46,202 nucleotides of DNA from Actinomycetota bacterium (GTDB lineage: Bacteria > Actinomycetota > Thermoleophilia > Solirubrobacterales > Thermoleophilaceae): assembly GCA_019246335.1 (NCBI GenBank), contig JAFAQQ010000177.1, positions 1 through 46,202 on the forward strand. The letters are read 5' to 3'. A model generated the notes under the pieces. That model did no database searches and was not told where the DNA came from. It saw only the letters and a program-made list of their open reading frames with translations. The position numbers and the translations under genes are program-made. Positions 22,423 through 30,137 of the stretch are shown piece by piece. Each line of letters starts with the position of its first letter. Position 1 is the first letter of the stretch.

Positions 22423-24021
22423 TCAGCTGCGGGTCGCGGCGCCCTCGGGGCGGCTGCGCCGCTCGGCGGGAGGCGCGGCCGACGGCGTGTAGTAGTAGTA
22501 GCCCTCGCGCGTGGGCGGCACGCCCACGACGGCGAACCCGACGGGCTCGATGTCGTGCGTCGCCAGCAATTCGCCGAGGTTCTGCAGCTTGGTGAGCTGG
22601 GTGCGGCCGAGGCGCACGACGACCAGCACCTCGTCGACCTGCTGCGCGAGCGGCAGCGCGTCGATCACCTCACTGAGCGGCGGGGAGTCGACGATCACGT
22701 AGTCGGCAAGCCGCTTGGCCTCGGCCACGAGGTTCCGCGCCGCCGGCAGGAAGAGCTGGTCGGCCATGAAGCTGCTCGCCGCGCCGCTCGTGTCGGCGAG
22801 CAGCAGCCGGAGGTAGCGCCCGTACGCCTTCGTCTCGACGAGCGAGTCCTCGAGGTTCGCCATCCCGAGGAGAACCGCGCCGGTGCCGTTGGCGGAGGTC
22901 GCACCGAGCGCCTCCCCGATCGACGGACGCCGCAGGTCGGCCTCGATCAGTATCACGGAGTTGCCGGCGAGGGCGAGGGACGAGGCCAGGTTGATCGCGG
23001 TGGTCGACTTGCCCTCGGAGGGTGACGGGCTCGTCACCAGCACCGCGGGGGCGCCGGTGATGCCGACGCGCGAGGCCGCGAGCGTGGCCCTCAGCGTGCG
23101 GTACGCCTCGAGCGTGGACGGCGAAAGCCTCTCGGGGGCGAGCGCGCGGTCGTTCCCACGGCGCGAGTCACGCGGGATCCGGCCGAGGATCGGAAGGCTG
23201 TACAAGCGCCGCAGCTGCTCCTCCCGGCGCAGGCGCGGGTCCAGGACCTGCAGCGCGAAGGCGCTGCCGACGCCAAGGATCAGTCCGGCGAGGACGCCCG
23301 CGACGATGCTGAGCTTCTTCTTCGGCGACGACGGACGCTTAGGGAGAGCGGCGGTGGTCTCGATCCGAAGGGTGGGATCCGGCTGTGAGCGCAGCGCCTG
23401 GAGCCGCGCGAGCTGCGCCGGCAGGGAATCGGGGCCGACGGTCGCGGCTCGCTGTGCGGCCGACATAGCGGCAACGCGCGACGCGAGAGCCGAGATCGTG
23501 GTGTCGAGGGCCGAGTGGAACTGCTCGGTCTGCACTTCGATCACCGCCCTGGTGAACCCGTTTGCGAGGTCCTGAGAGAGCTTCGCCGAGCCCGCGGTGG
23601 CGGTGACGCTCACGATGTTGCTCTGGGCCACCGGCTGCGCGCTCACCTTGCTGGCGATGTCGTTGGGCCCCTGGCTCAGGGCCAGGTCGCGCTTCACCCG
23701 CAGCGCCGTCTCGCGGTTCACGATGAGCCGCGCCGCCGTCTCCACGTCGCGCGTCGGATCGCTCGTCTCCTTGATCAGCGGAAGGCTCGAGAGGGCCGTG
23801 TCGGAGCTCGAGATCGGTGAGACGAGGACGTCGCTGGCAGACGTGTACTCCTTCGGGGCGACGAGGATGTAGACGACCGCCGCCAGCGTTGTCAGCACCG
23901 TGATGGCGACGATGAGGATCCAGCGCTCGCGGATCGTGCTGACGTAGCGCTGCAACCCCTGCTGCTCCATCCGCGGGCGCAGCCACTGCGCCGAGCGACC
24001 GGTGGCCTCGGGCGTAGCCAT
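22423..24021 (-). CDS. Wzz-type chain-length determinant fused to BY-type tyrosine kinase
   Basis: A 532-residue protein with two membrane helices (~34-54 and ~238-260) around a Wzz periplasmic domain. A cytoplasmic bacterial tyrosine kinase follows, with Walker A SPSEGKST (333-340), Walker A' ADLRRP (361-366) and Walker B VIVDSPP (442-448). The tail contains GYYYY (507-511), a minimal tyrosine cluster. It controls polymer length through cycles of autophosphorylation. The PHP phosphatase at 14673 should reverse this. ATG 24021 is chosen over an upstream ATG (24120) because TACCAT lies 9 nt ahead and the Wzz domain starts soon after. Confidence 0.92.
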   Translation of the reverse strand: MATPEATGRSAQWLRPRMEQQGLQRYVSTIRERWILIVAITVLTTLAAVVYILVAPKEYTSASDVLVSPISSSDTALSSLPLIKETSDPTRDVETAARLIVNRETALRVKRDLALSQGPNDIASKVSAQPVAQSNIVSVTATAGSAKLSQDLANGFTRAVIEVQTEQFHSALDTTISALASRVAAMSAAQRAATVGPDSLPAQLARLQALRSQPDPTLRIETTAALPKRPSSPKKKLSIVAGVLAGLILGVGSAFALQVLDPRLRREEQLRRLYSLPILGRIPRDSRRGNDRALAPERLSPSTLEAYRTLRATLAASRVGITGAPAVLVTSPSPSEGKSTTAINLASSLALAGNSVILIEADLRRPSIGEALGATSANGTGAVLLGMANLEDSLVETKAYGRYLRLLLADTSGAASSFMADQLFLPAARNLVAEAKRLADYVIVDSPPLSEVIDALPLAQQVDEVLVVVRLGRTQLTKLQNLGELLATHDIEPVGFAVVGVPPTREGYYYYTPSAAPPAERRSRPEGAATRS

Positions 24022-24030
24022 GGGTGAACC

Positions 24031-24036
24031 ATGGTA
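24031..24036 (-). promoter_or_regulatory. Putative -10 of the Wzz/kinase gene
   Basis: Minus-strand TACCAT followed by 9 nt and ATG (24021). It supports the shorter start. Confidence 0.4.
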
Positions 24037-24227
24037 GGCGGAGTTGCCGACGATCCCCATGGCGCGAGGATCCGGCGGTTGACGGAGGGAGCCGGCCATC
24101 GACAGGGTGTACATCGGCACGGGATCGCGGCTTCACAAGCCCCGCATGGCAGGATTGCGGCACGCCCTTCCCGGACGGCGGGCCTCGACGCATCCAGCGG
24201 CGTGCCTATCGTGCCGAGACAGACGGC

Positions 24228-25280
24228 ATGCACGGTTCCGGGCAAAGCGGCGCCGGGGGGCGCGTCGACGCGAGCGTCCTGACCCCGGTCCTGAACGAGG
24301 AGCGGCACATACGGGAGGCCGTGGCCGCCATGCAGGCCCAGCGCTTCGACGGCGAGCTCGAGTTCCTGTTCATGGACGGCCGCTCGGAGGACCGGACGCG
24401 GGCGATCCTGGAGGACCTGGCCCGGTCCGACCCGCGCATCCGCATCTTCGACAACCCCGGCCGATCGTCGACCGCCGGGCTCAACGTGGGCCTCCGTCAC
24501 GCGCGCGGCGACTACCTCGTGCGCATGGACGCGCACACGTTCTATCCCGAGGACTACATCGCGCGCGGCGTGGAGCGGCTGCGTCGCGGGGATGTCGTAT
24601 GGGTGGCCGGGCCCCAGGTCCCATTCGGAACCGATGCGTGGTCCCGGCGCGTCGCGCTCGCCCTGCGCACCTGGCTCGGGACCGGCGGCTCCGCCCGCTG
24701 GGAGGCCGGAATGGACGGCGCCGGCGAGAAGGACCTCGACACCGGCGTCTTCGCCGGGCTGTGGCGGAGGTCGACCGTCGACGACCACGGTGGCTGGGAC
24801 GAGGGCTGGCCGATCAACCAGGACTCGGAGCTCGCCGCGCGCGTCCTGGCCGGCGGAGGCCGGATCGTCTCGCTGCCCGAGCTCGCCGCACGGTACGTGC
24901 CGCGAAACAGCCTCCGCGGCCTCGCCCGCCAGTACTGGCGGTACGGGAACTATCGCGCGAAGACGGCGTCGCGGCATCCCTCGAGTCTCGAGCGCCGGCA
25001 GCTCTTCGCCCCCGCCCTGGCGATCGTCCTGGTGGCGGCCGCCGCTGCGCCGACCCCCCTCCGGCGGCTAGCCCGCGCGTCGCTTGGGGCGTACGCGGCT
25101 CTGATCCTCGTCACATCGGCGAGGGCGATGCCGGAGGCCGGACCGCGCGACGCCGCCTCGCTGCCCGCGATCTTCGCGGTCATGCACCTCGCCTGGGGCT
25201 TCGGCTTCCTCTCTGGCTCGGTGCGCTTCGGGCCGCCGCTCGCCGCGCTCGCGCGCGCGGCCGGGATGCACCGTCGGTGA
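24228..25280 (+). CDS. Glycosyltransferase family 2 (ExoA-like)
   Basis: A 350-residue GT-A enzyme resembling succinoglycan ExoA. VDASVLTPVLNEERHIREAV is the nucleotide-binding start (~13-32), FMDGRSEDRT carries a substrate Asp, MDAHTFYPEDYI (~96) is the DxD-equivalent and INQDSELAARVLAGGG (~195) the catalytic-base region. The C-terminal ~100 residues contain three hydrophobic helices, as in ExoA. It is an inverting transferase that adds one sugar to the lipid-linked repeat unit at the membrane. ATG 24228; the next gene overlaps by 4 bp. Confidence 0.88.
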   Translation: MHGSGQSGAGGRVDASVLTPVLNEERHIREAVAAMQAQRFDGELEFLFMDGRSEDRTRAILEDLARSDPRIRIFDNPGRSSTAGLNVGLRHARGDYLVRMDAHTFYPEDYIARGVERLRRGDVVWVAGPQVPFGTDAWSRRVALALRTWLGTGGSARWEAGMDGAGEKDLDTGVFAGLWRRSTVDDHGGWDEGWPINQDSELAARVLAGGGRIVSLPELAARYVPRNSLRGLARQYWRYGNYRAKTASRHPSSLERRQLFAPALAIVLVAAAAAPTPLRRLARASLGAYAALILVTSARAMPEAGPRDAASLPAIFAVMHLAWGFGFLSGSVRFGPPLAALARAAGMHRR

Positions 25281-26425
25281 GGCTCCTCGTCTACACCGAC
25301 TACGTGTACCGGCGCCAGGACGGCTCGATCTATGCGGAACGGGCGTTCGCGCTGTTCCTGGCGGAGCTGCAGCACCACGTCGACCGGTTGGTGATCGCCG
25401 GACGACTCGACCCAACCGCTGGCAGCTCGCATTACCGCCTGCCGGCCGAGCTCGACTTCGTGCCCCTGCCCCATTACGCGAGCCTGGTCGACGCTCGCGC
25501 GTCGGTGCCGGCGATGCTGCGATCGCTCGGGCGGTTCTGGCGTGCGTTGAGGGACGTGGATACCGCGTGGCTGCTCGGCCCGTACGCCCTGTCGGTCGTA
25601 TTCGCGGCGCTGGCCGCGGTGCGCTCACGCCGGGTGGCCCTGGGCGTGCGCCAGGACCAGCCCGCGTATGTCCGCAGCCGCCACCCCGACCGCCGCTGGG
25701 TGCATGCCGCCGGAGACGCCCTCGATGCGGTCTACCGCGCGCTCGCCCGGATCTGGCCGGTCGTCGTCGTCGGCCCGCAGCTGGCGCAGCGGTATCGCCG
25801 CTCGCGAGCCCTGCTGCCGATCAGCGTCTCGCTCGTCCGTGAGGACCAGGTGGTTCCCGTCGAGCGCGCGCTAGAGAGGACGTACGACGGCGAGCTCGTC
25901 GCTCTGAGCGTGGGCAGGCTGGACAGGGAGAAGAACCCGACGCTCCTCGCCGAAGTCCTAGCCCGCCTGGATCCCCGCTGGCGCCTCGTGGTATGCGGCG
26001 AGGGCCCGATGGCGGAGGCGGTCGCAGAGCGCCTCACGGAGCTCGGTGTGCGCGACCGCGCCGAGCTGCGCGGCTACGTGCCGATCGATGGCGAGCTGCC
26101 GGCGCTCTACCGGTCGAGCCACGCGCTGCTGCACGTGTCATGGACCGAGGGCGTTCCGCAGGTGCTGTTCGAGGCCTTTGCCGCCGGCCTCCCCGCCGTC
26201 GCCACCGCGGTCGGGGGCGTCGCCGATGCAGCTGGGGACGCGGCGCTGCTGGTGCCCCCGGGGGACGCCGACGCCGCGGCGCGTGCGGTCGAGCGGATCG
26301 GTTCGGAGCCCGAGCTGCGAACCCGCCTCGTCACCGCTGGCCATGCGATCGTGTCAACGCGCACGCTCGAGTCGGAGTCCGAGCGCGTGGCGCGGTTCCT
26401 CGAAGGGGCGCCGAAGGGCCGGTAG
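25277..26425 (+). CDS. Glycosyltransferase family 4
   Basis: A 382-residue GT-B glycosyltransferase. Start VRLLVYTDYVYRRQDGSIYAERAF, then central VVVVGPQLAQRYR. The C-terminal domain has ALSVGRLDREKNPTLLAEVL, RLVVCGEGPMAEAV, ALLHVSWTEGVPQVLFEAFAAGLPAVAT with the E-x7-E-type motif, and GDAALLVPPGD. The GTG at 25277 overlaps the GT2 stop (GTGA), so the two act in one operon. The sugar specificity is not visible. Confidence 0.88.
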   Translation: MRLLVYTDYVYRRQDGSIYAERAFALFLAELQHHVDRLVIAGRLDPTAGSSHYRLPAELDFVPLPHYASLVDARASVPAMLRSLGRFWRALRDVDTAWLLGPYALSVVFAALAAVRSRRVALGVRQDQPAYVRSRHPDRRWVHAAGDALDAVYRALARIWPVVVVGPQLAQRYRRSRALLPISVSLVREDQVVPVERALERTYDGELVALSVGRLDREKNPTLLAEVLARLDPRWRLVVCGEGPMAEAVAERLTELGVRDRAELRGYVPIDGELPALYRSSHALLHVSWTEGVPQVLFEAFAAGLPAVATAVGGVADAAGDAALLVPPGDADAAARAVERIGSEPELRTRLVTAGHAIVSTRTLESESERVARFLEGAPKGR

Positions 26426-26461
26426 CGCGCAGTGCGACCACAGGGTGACGGTGACGAGCGT

Positions 26462-27277
26462 TTACGCTCGGACGTCCGACGGACCGAAGAGCTCGTCGAG
26501 CAGCTCGTCCCAGCCGTCGCCGCCGTATTGCGACCGCAGGCGTTCGTCGATCTCGCTGCGGTCGCGGCCCTCGATCGCCATGAGGACCGCGGAATAGCGA
26601 GCATCCGCGGCGGGATCGGCGGACCGTGACGGCATTCGCATCATCGGCGCGCCCTCGGGCATCTCGCCCTCGTAGCGGCGCGCAGTGTCGGGCGGCGTCG
26701 CGCCCTCCGGCGACGTCGCGCCGTCCGTCGGTGCGGCGGGCGCTGCAGGCGACCGTTCTCCGGCTGAGTCCGCGGCCATCTCACGGCCGTCCGGGCCCAG
26801 CGCCACCTCGCGCATGATGCGATCCTCCACGTGCCCGAGGATCTCGACGAGCTGGTCGAGCCGGAGCTTCGTCAGCTCTCCGCCTTCGAGACCCTCCGTC
26901 AGCGACCCGGCACGCGCGGCGATCGAGGCCCTCAGCGCCGACAGCCGCTCGGCGCGCTCCCGCGCCACCGCCTGCGCGGCACTGTGAGCGGCCTGCGCCG
27001 CGCCTCGGCCCTCACCGCGCGCGGACTCAGCGATCCCCTCCGCCTCGCGCTCCGCCCCTTCTCGGATCGCCGCGGCGTCCCGCTCGGCGTCCGCGAGCAC
27101 GGACGCGACGCGCCCCGAGGTGTCGGCGGCGACCGAATCGTCAGCGGCGGCGGCAGCGGGGTCGTCGGCCTCGGCCGCAACCGGGGCGCCCGTCTCCGCA
27201 GTCGCCGGCCCGGGCGCTGGCGCGTCCTCGGGCGCCCCCTGCCCGGGCGTCGTCTCGTCAGGTCCTTCGCGATCCAT
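26462..27277 (-). CDS. Coiled-coil protein B of a tandem paralogous pair
   Basis: A 271-residue very acidic/Ala-rich soluble protein. Residues 1-54 are disordered (Ala/Pro/Glu), 55-125 form an Ala-rich coiled coil (VLADAERDAAAIREGAERE) like DivIVA or ATP-synthase b-type helices, 160-226 are a disordered linker. A conserved-looking C-terminal module (227-267) has the pattern A-I-E-G-x-x-R-x-E-I-D-x-x-L-R and ends LLDELFGPSD. The same module ends its neighbour at 27337. ATG 27277 chosen: GGAGG lies upstream and the paralogue starts in the same way. Function unknown. It may be a scaffold near the cell pole or membrane, by inference only. Confidence 0.7.
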   Translation of the reverse strand: MDREGPDETTPGQGAPEDAPAPGPATAETGAPVAAEADDPAAAAADDSVAADTSGRVASVLADAERDAAAIREGAEREAEGIAESARGEGRGAAQAAHSAAQAVARERAERLSALRASIAARAGSLTEGLEGGELTKLRLDQLVEILGHVEDRIMREVALGPDGREMAADSAGERSPAAPAAPTDGATSPEGATPPDTARRYEGEMPEGAPMMRMPSRSADPAADARYSAVLMAIEGRDRSEIDERLRSQYGGDGWDELLDELFGPSDVRA

Positions 27278-27303
27278 GCTCCGGCCTCCGCCGAACCGTA
27301 CCA

Positions 27304-27321
27304 CCCGGCTCGCGAGCCGGG
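27304..27321. promoter_or_regulatory. 18-bp perfect palindrome between the coiled-coil genes
   Basis: CCCGGCTCGCGAGCCGGG is self-complementary over its whole length. It lies between the stop of gene A (27337) and the start of gene B (27277), just upstream of a minus-strand TACGGT (27300-27295) that could be a -10. It could be an operator or, as RNA, a 7-bp-stem hairpin; there is no T-tract. Confidence 0.45.
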
Positions 27322-27336
27322 ATACGGATCGACCGC

Positions 27337-28173
27337 CTACGCCGCGCTGTCGCCGGTGCGTGGCCAAGCGACGCGCTTCTCGGGGTCGCTGCCGGGACCG
27401 AAGACGTCGTCGAGGATGCTCGACGGATCAGCGATGCCGAACGTCTGGCGGAGGTGGGCGTCTACGTCGCCGCGGTTGCCGCCCGCGACGGCCATCTGGA
27501 GGGCCACCAGACGCGCGCTCAGCTGGTCGTCGGGCTCCCGGCGCTCCTCCGTGGGCGCCTCCGGAGCGGGCTGCGCGCCTGCGGCCTCTGAGAGCTGTAC
27601 CACCTCGGAGGCATCCTCCGGACCGGCGGCGGGGCTGCCCGGCGGCTCCGGCTCGCCCGTCGCGGGCGCAACACTCTCCTCCGAAGCCGCGGGCGCAGGC
27701 GGCTCAACGCCGCCGGACGGCGTGGGGGCTGCCGCGGCTGCGGGCTCCTCGCCTGGCGCCGCCTGCGGGGCGGGCGCCTGCGGGGCCGGCTGATCCTTGA
27801 GCTCGAGCGCGAGCTCCTCCGCGCTCTCCCCGAGGGCATCCGCGAGTCCCTGCAGCTGCCTGCGCACGTCCTCGGCGCGGTCGAGCCGCGCCACGATCTT
27901 CTCGGCGCGCTCGACGACGCTGTCGCTCAGCTCGGAGATCCGCCGGCGGCGCTCCTCGAGGTAGGCGTCCGCGTCACGCGTGGCGTCCTCGACGATCCGG
28001 GTCGCCTCCTCCTCCGCGATCCTCCGGCGCACCTGGGCAGACTGCTCCGCCTCATGGCGGACGGCGTTGGCCGCAGCCTCCGCGGCGGAGATGACCGACC
28101 GCACGCGCTCGGCGACCTCCGAAGCGAGTTCGTGCTCCCCTCCCGGCAGTGATTCCTGATCGCGCTCGTCCAC
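27337..28173 (-). CDS. Coiled-coil protein A of a tandem paralogous pair (DivIVA-like helix)
   Basis: A 278-residue acidic protein. A long coiled coil (~15-125) with DivIVA/b-subunit character (VRRRIAEEEATRIVEDATRD, YLEERRRRISELSDSV) is followed by a Pro/Ala/Glu-rich linker (~128-215) and a C-terminal module (218-262) with G-x-x-R-x-D-V-D-x-x-L-R and ILDDVFGPGSD. The paralogue downstream has the same layout and module. I chose GTG 28173 (GGAG 6 nt upstream; VDERDQE mirrors MDREGPDE of the paralogue). A TTG at 28308, overlapping the maoC stop by 4 bp, is possible and would add 45 residues. Role unknown. Confidence 0.68.
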   Translation of the reverse strand: MDERDQESLPGGEHELASEVAERVRSVISAAEAAANAVRHEAEQSAQVRRRIAEEEATRIVEDATRDADAYLEERRRRISELSDSVVERAEKIVARLDRAEDVRRQLQGLADALGESAEELALELKDQPAPQAPAPQAAPGEEPAAAAAPTPSGGVEPPAPAASEESVAPATGEPEPPGSPAAGPEDASEVVQLSEAAGAQPAPEAPTEERREPDDQLSARLVALQMAVAGGNRGDVDAHLRQTFGIADPSSILDDVFGPGSDPEKRVAWPRTGDSAA

Positions 28174-28304
28174 TGCTCCAGCCCCTTCTGCGCCTCCTTG
28201 CGCGCCGCCAACCGTACCACCGGGACCAGGGCCTTCGCGCGGGCTGGGCGTGATCTTGCCCCTCAAAACCGCGTACCGGCGCGGCCCCGCGCTCCGGTCG
28301 TCGG

Positions 28305-28892
28305 TCAACCGTCGGGATTGTGGGCCGGAGGAGCGTCCGCGGAGGTCGCGGCCGCCGGTTCGAGCTCCCGCAGCGTGTCGGGGCGCCGCGGCACCAGGAC
28401 CGCCCGCTTGAAGGTGGCCACGAGCGTGCCGTCCTGCTTGTAGGCGTCGGTCTTGACCTTGACCACGCCGCGGTCCGGCTTCGAGCGCGAAGGGGTGACC
28501 TCCAGCACCTCGCTCTCGACGAACAGAGTGTCTCCGTGGAAGACCGGGGCCGGGTGCTTCAGCTCCTCGGTCGCGAGGTTCGCTATCGCCTTGCCGGACA
28601 CGTCGCTCACCGACATGCCGAGCATGATCGAGTACACGAGCGGCCCGACCACGACGTTTCGGCCCTGCTGCGACTCGCGGGCGTACAGGTCGTTGATGTG
28701 GAGCGGGTGGTGGTTCATCGTGAGGAGGCAGAAGAGGTGGTCGTCGGCCTCGGTGATCGTCTTCGCCGGCCAGTGCTTGTAGACGGCGCCGACCTCGAAC
28801 TCCTCGAGGTACCGGCCGTAGGCGTGCGCCCCCGAGGCCTCCCGGGAGGCCTGGTCGGTCAGGAGCTCGTGTGGCTGGTGGTCGTCGCCCAT
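28305..28892 (-). CDS. MaoC-family hot-dog acyl-CoA hydratase (candidate mesaconyl/itaconyl-CoA hydratase)
   Basis: A 195-residue single hot-dog protein. The hydratase-2 active-site region reads [21 protein letters not shown] (broken as TITEAD 45-50, then HHPLH 61-65), giving the Asp/His pair. [15 protein letters not shown] and [17 protein letters not shown] complete the fold. Such proteins hydrate enoyl-CoAs. Beside a malyl-CoA-lyase-like gene, the likeliest substrates are branched C5-dicarboxyl-CoAs (mesaconyl-CoA in the ethylmalonyl-CoA route, or itaconyl-CoA). The well-known proteobacterial mesaconyl-CoA hydratase is about twice this length with two hot-dog units, so the assignment is tentative. 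Divergent from the lyase operon. Confidence 0.8.
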   Translation of the reverse strand: MGDDHQPHELLTDQASREASGAHAYGRYLEEFEVGAVYKHWPAKTITEADDHLFCLLTMNHHPLHINDLYARESQQGRNVVVGPLVYSIMLGMSVSDVSGKAIANLATEELKHPAPVFHGDTLFVESEVLEVTPSRSKPDRGVVKVKTDAYKQDGTLVATFKRAVLVPRRPDTLRELEPAAATSADAPPAHNPDG

Positions 28893-28944
28893 GGCTGCGG
28901 GGACGGGCGCGCGATCAGTCCGGCGCCCGCGTCGAGGGGTCCCG

Positions 28945-28950
28945 ATCTTA
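28945..28950 (-). promoter_or_regulatory. Putative -10 of the MaoC gene
   Basis: Minus-strand TAAGAT, which would give a ~45-nt leader before ATG 28892. The first of three direct repeats (28964) covers its -35 region. Confidence 0.4.
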
Positions 28951-28963
28951 CGGGACTATCCGA

Positions 28964-29011
28964 ACCGGCCGCACAGGGGACGGACCGGCCGCAGTGCGCG
29001 AACCGGCCGCA
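28964..29011. repeat. Three direct repeats of ACCGGCCGCA in a divergent promoter region
   Basis: Copies start at 28964, 28984 and 29002 (spacing 20 and 18 bp, close to two helical turns). Copies 1 and 3 share the longer GAACCGGCCGCACA. They lie between the divergent MaoC gene and lyase operon, over the -35 region of the former and just upstream of a -10 candidate of the latter. This is the layout of a multi-copy regulator-binding site. Confidence 0.55.
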
Positions 29012-29034
29012 CACGGGGCTTTTCTCGTTGTCGC

Positions 29035-29040
29035 TAGATT
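29035..29040 (+). promoter_or_regulatory. Putative -10 of the lyase-ligase operon
   Basis: TAGATT, 35 nt before ATG 29076 and 24 bp downstream of the last direct repeat. No strong -35, consistent with activator dependence (inference). Confidence 0.35.
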
Positions 29041-29075
29041 CCCCACCCCTGGGCCGGCCCGCCGCGCCCGGCACC

Positions 29076-30137
29076 ATGCGAAATCCGCGCGACTTCCTCA
29101 AGCCCCTCGCCATCGGCGCGCCAGAGCCGGCGCGCGACGTGCCCTTCAGGCCGTCGCGGATGATCCACTTCCTCGACTTCTCGAACGAGAAGATGGTCGC
29201 GAAGGTGCCGGAGATCGCGCCGACGGTCGACATCCTGCTCGGCAACCTCGAGGATGCCATCCCCGTCGACCGCAAGGAGGCCGCCCGCGAGGGCCTGATC
29301 CGCGTGGGCAGGGAGATGGAGCTCGGAGAGACCCAGCTCTGGACGCGCGTGAACTCCCTCGAGTCCCCGTGGGTGCTGGACGACCTCACGCAGGTCGTGA
29401 CGGAGATCGGCCATCGCCTCGACGTCGTGATGGTTCCCAAGGTCGAGGGGCCCTGGGACATCCACTACGTCGACCGTCTGCTGGCGCAGCTCGAGGCGAA
29501 GGCGGAGCTCCGCAAGCCGCTGCTCGTCCACGCGATCCTGGAGACCTCGCTCGGCGTCGTGAACCTCGAGGAGATCGCGACCGCCAGCCCGCGGATGCAG
29601 GGGATGAGCTTCGGGCCGGCTGACCTCGCGGCCTTCCGGCGGATGAAGACGACCCGGGTTGGCGGCGGCCATCCCGCCTACCGTGTTGTCGAGGACCCCG
29701 ATCCCGACGACCCCGACGCCCGCCGGGCGACCGCGCAGCAGGACCCCTGGCACTACTCAATCGCCCGCATGGTGGACGCGTGCACGTCCGCCGGGATCCT
29801 GCCGTTCTACGGCCCCTACGGCGACATCAAGGACGTGCAGGGCTGCGAGACGCAGTTCCGCGCCGCATTCCTCCTCGGCTGCGTCGGCGCCTGGTCGCTC
29901 CACCCCGTCCAGATCGAGATCGCCAAGAAGGTGTTCAGCCCGCCCGCCGAGGAGGTGCGGTTCGCGAAGAAGGTGCTCGAGGCGATCCCCGACGGCCGCG
30001 GAGTGCACATGATCGACGGCAAGATGCAGGACGACGCCACCTGGAAGCAATCGAAGGTGATGGTCGACCTCGCCCAGATGCTCGCGAAGAAGGACCCCGA
30101 GCTGGCGGACGCCTACGAGCTCCCCTCGTCACGCTAG
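29076..30137 (+). CDS. mcl: Malyl-CoA lyase-like CoA-ester lyase (HpcH/CitE superfamily)
   Basis: A 353-residue TIM-barrel lyase. Active-site elements: NLEDAIP (57-63), RVN (91-93) as the acyl-CoA arginine, ETSLG (156-160) and FGPADL (179-184). The C-terminal half has [14 protein letters not shown] and [16 protein letters not shown], which I recognise from malyl-CoA lyases of the serine cycle and ethylmalonyl-CoA pathway. CitE-type lyases are shorter (~270-300). The reaction is (S)-malyl-CoA to acetyl-CoA plus glyoxylate, or methylmalyl-CoA to propionyl-CoA plus glyoxylate; citramalyl-CoA is an alternative. It is the first gene of an operon with an acyl-CoA ligase that starts directly after its stop. 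Confidence 0.85.
   Translation: MRNPRDFLKPLAIGAPEPARDVPFRPSRMIHFLDFSNEKMVAKVPEIAPTVDILLGNLEDAIPVDRKEAAREGLIRVGREMELGETQLWTRVNSLESPWVLDDLTQVVTEIGHRLDVVMVPKVEGPWDIHYVDRLLAQLEAKAELRKPLLVHAILETSLGVVNLEEIATASPRMQGMSFGPADLAAFRRMKTTRVGGGHPAYRVVEDPDPDDPDARRATAQQDPWHYSIARMVDACTSAGILPFYGPYGDIKDVQGCETQFRAAFLLGCVGAWSLHPVQIEIAKKVFSPPAEEVRFAKKVLEAIPDGRGVHMIDGKMQDDATWKQSKVMVDLAQMLAKKDPELADAYELPSSR

Noticed and set aside
28964-29011. CRISPR-like repeat array
   Set aside because: Only three 10-bp copies with 8-10 bp gaps; this is operator-like, with no spacers and no cas genes nearby.
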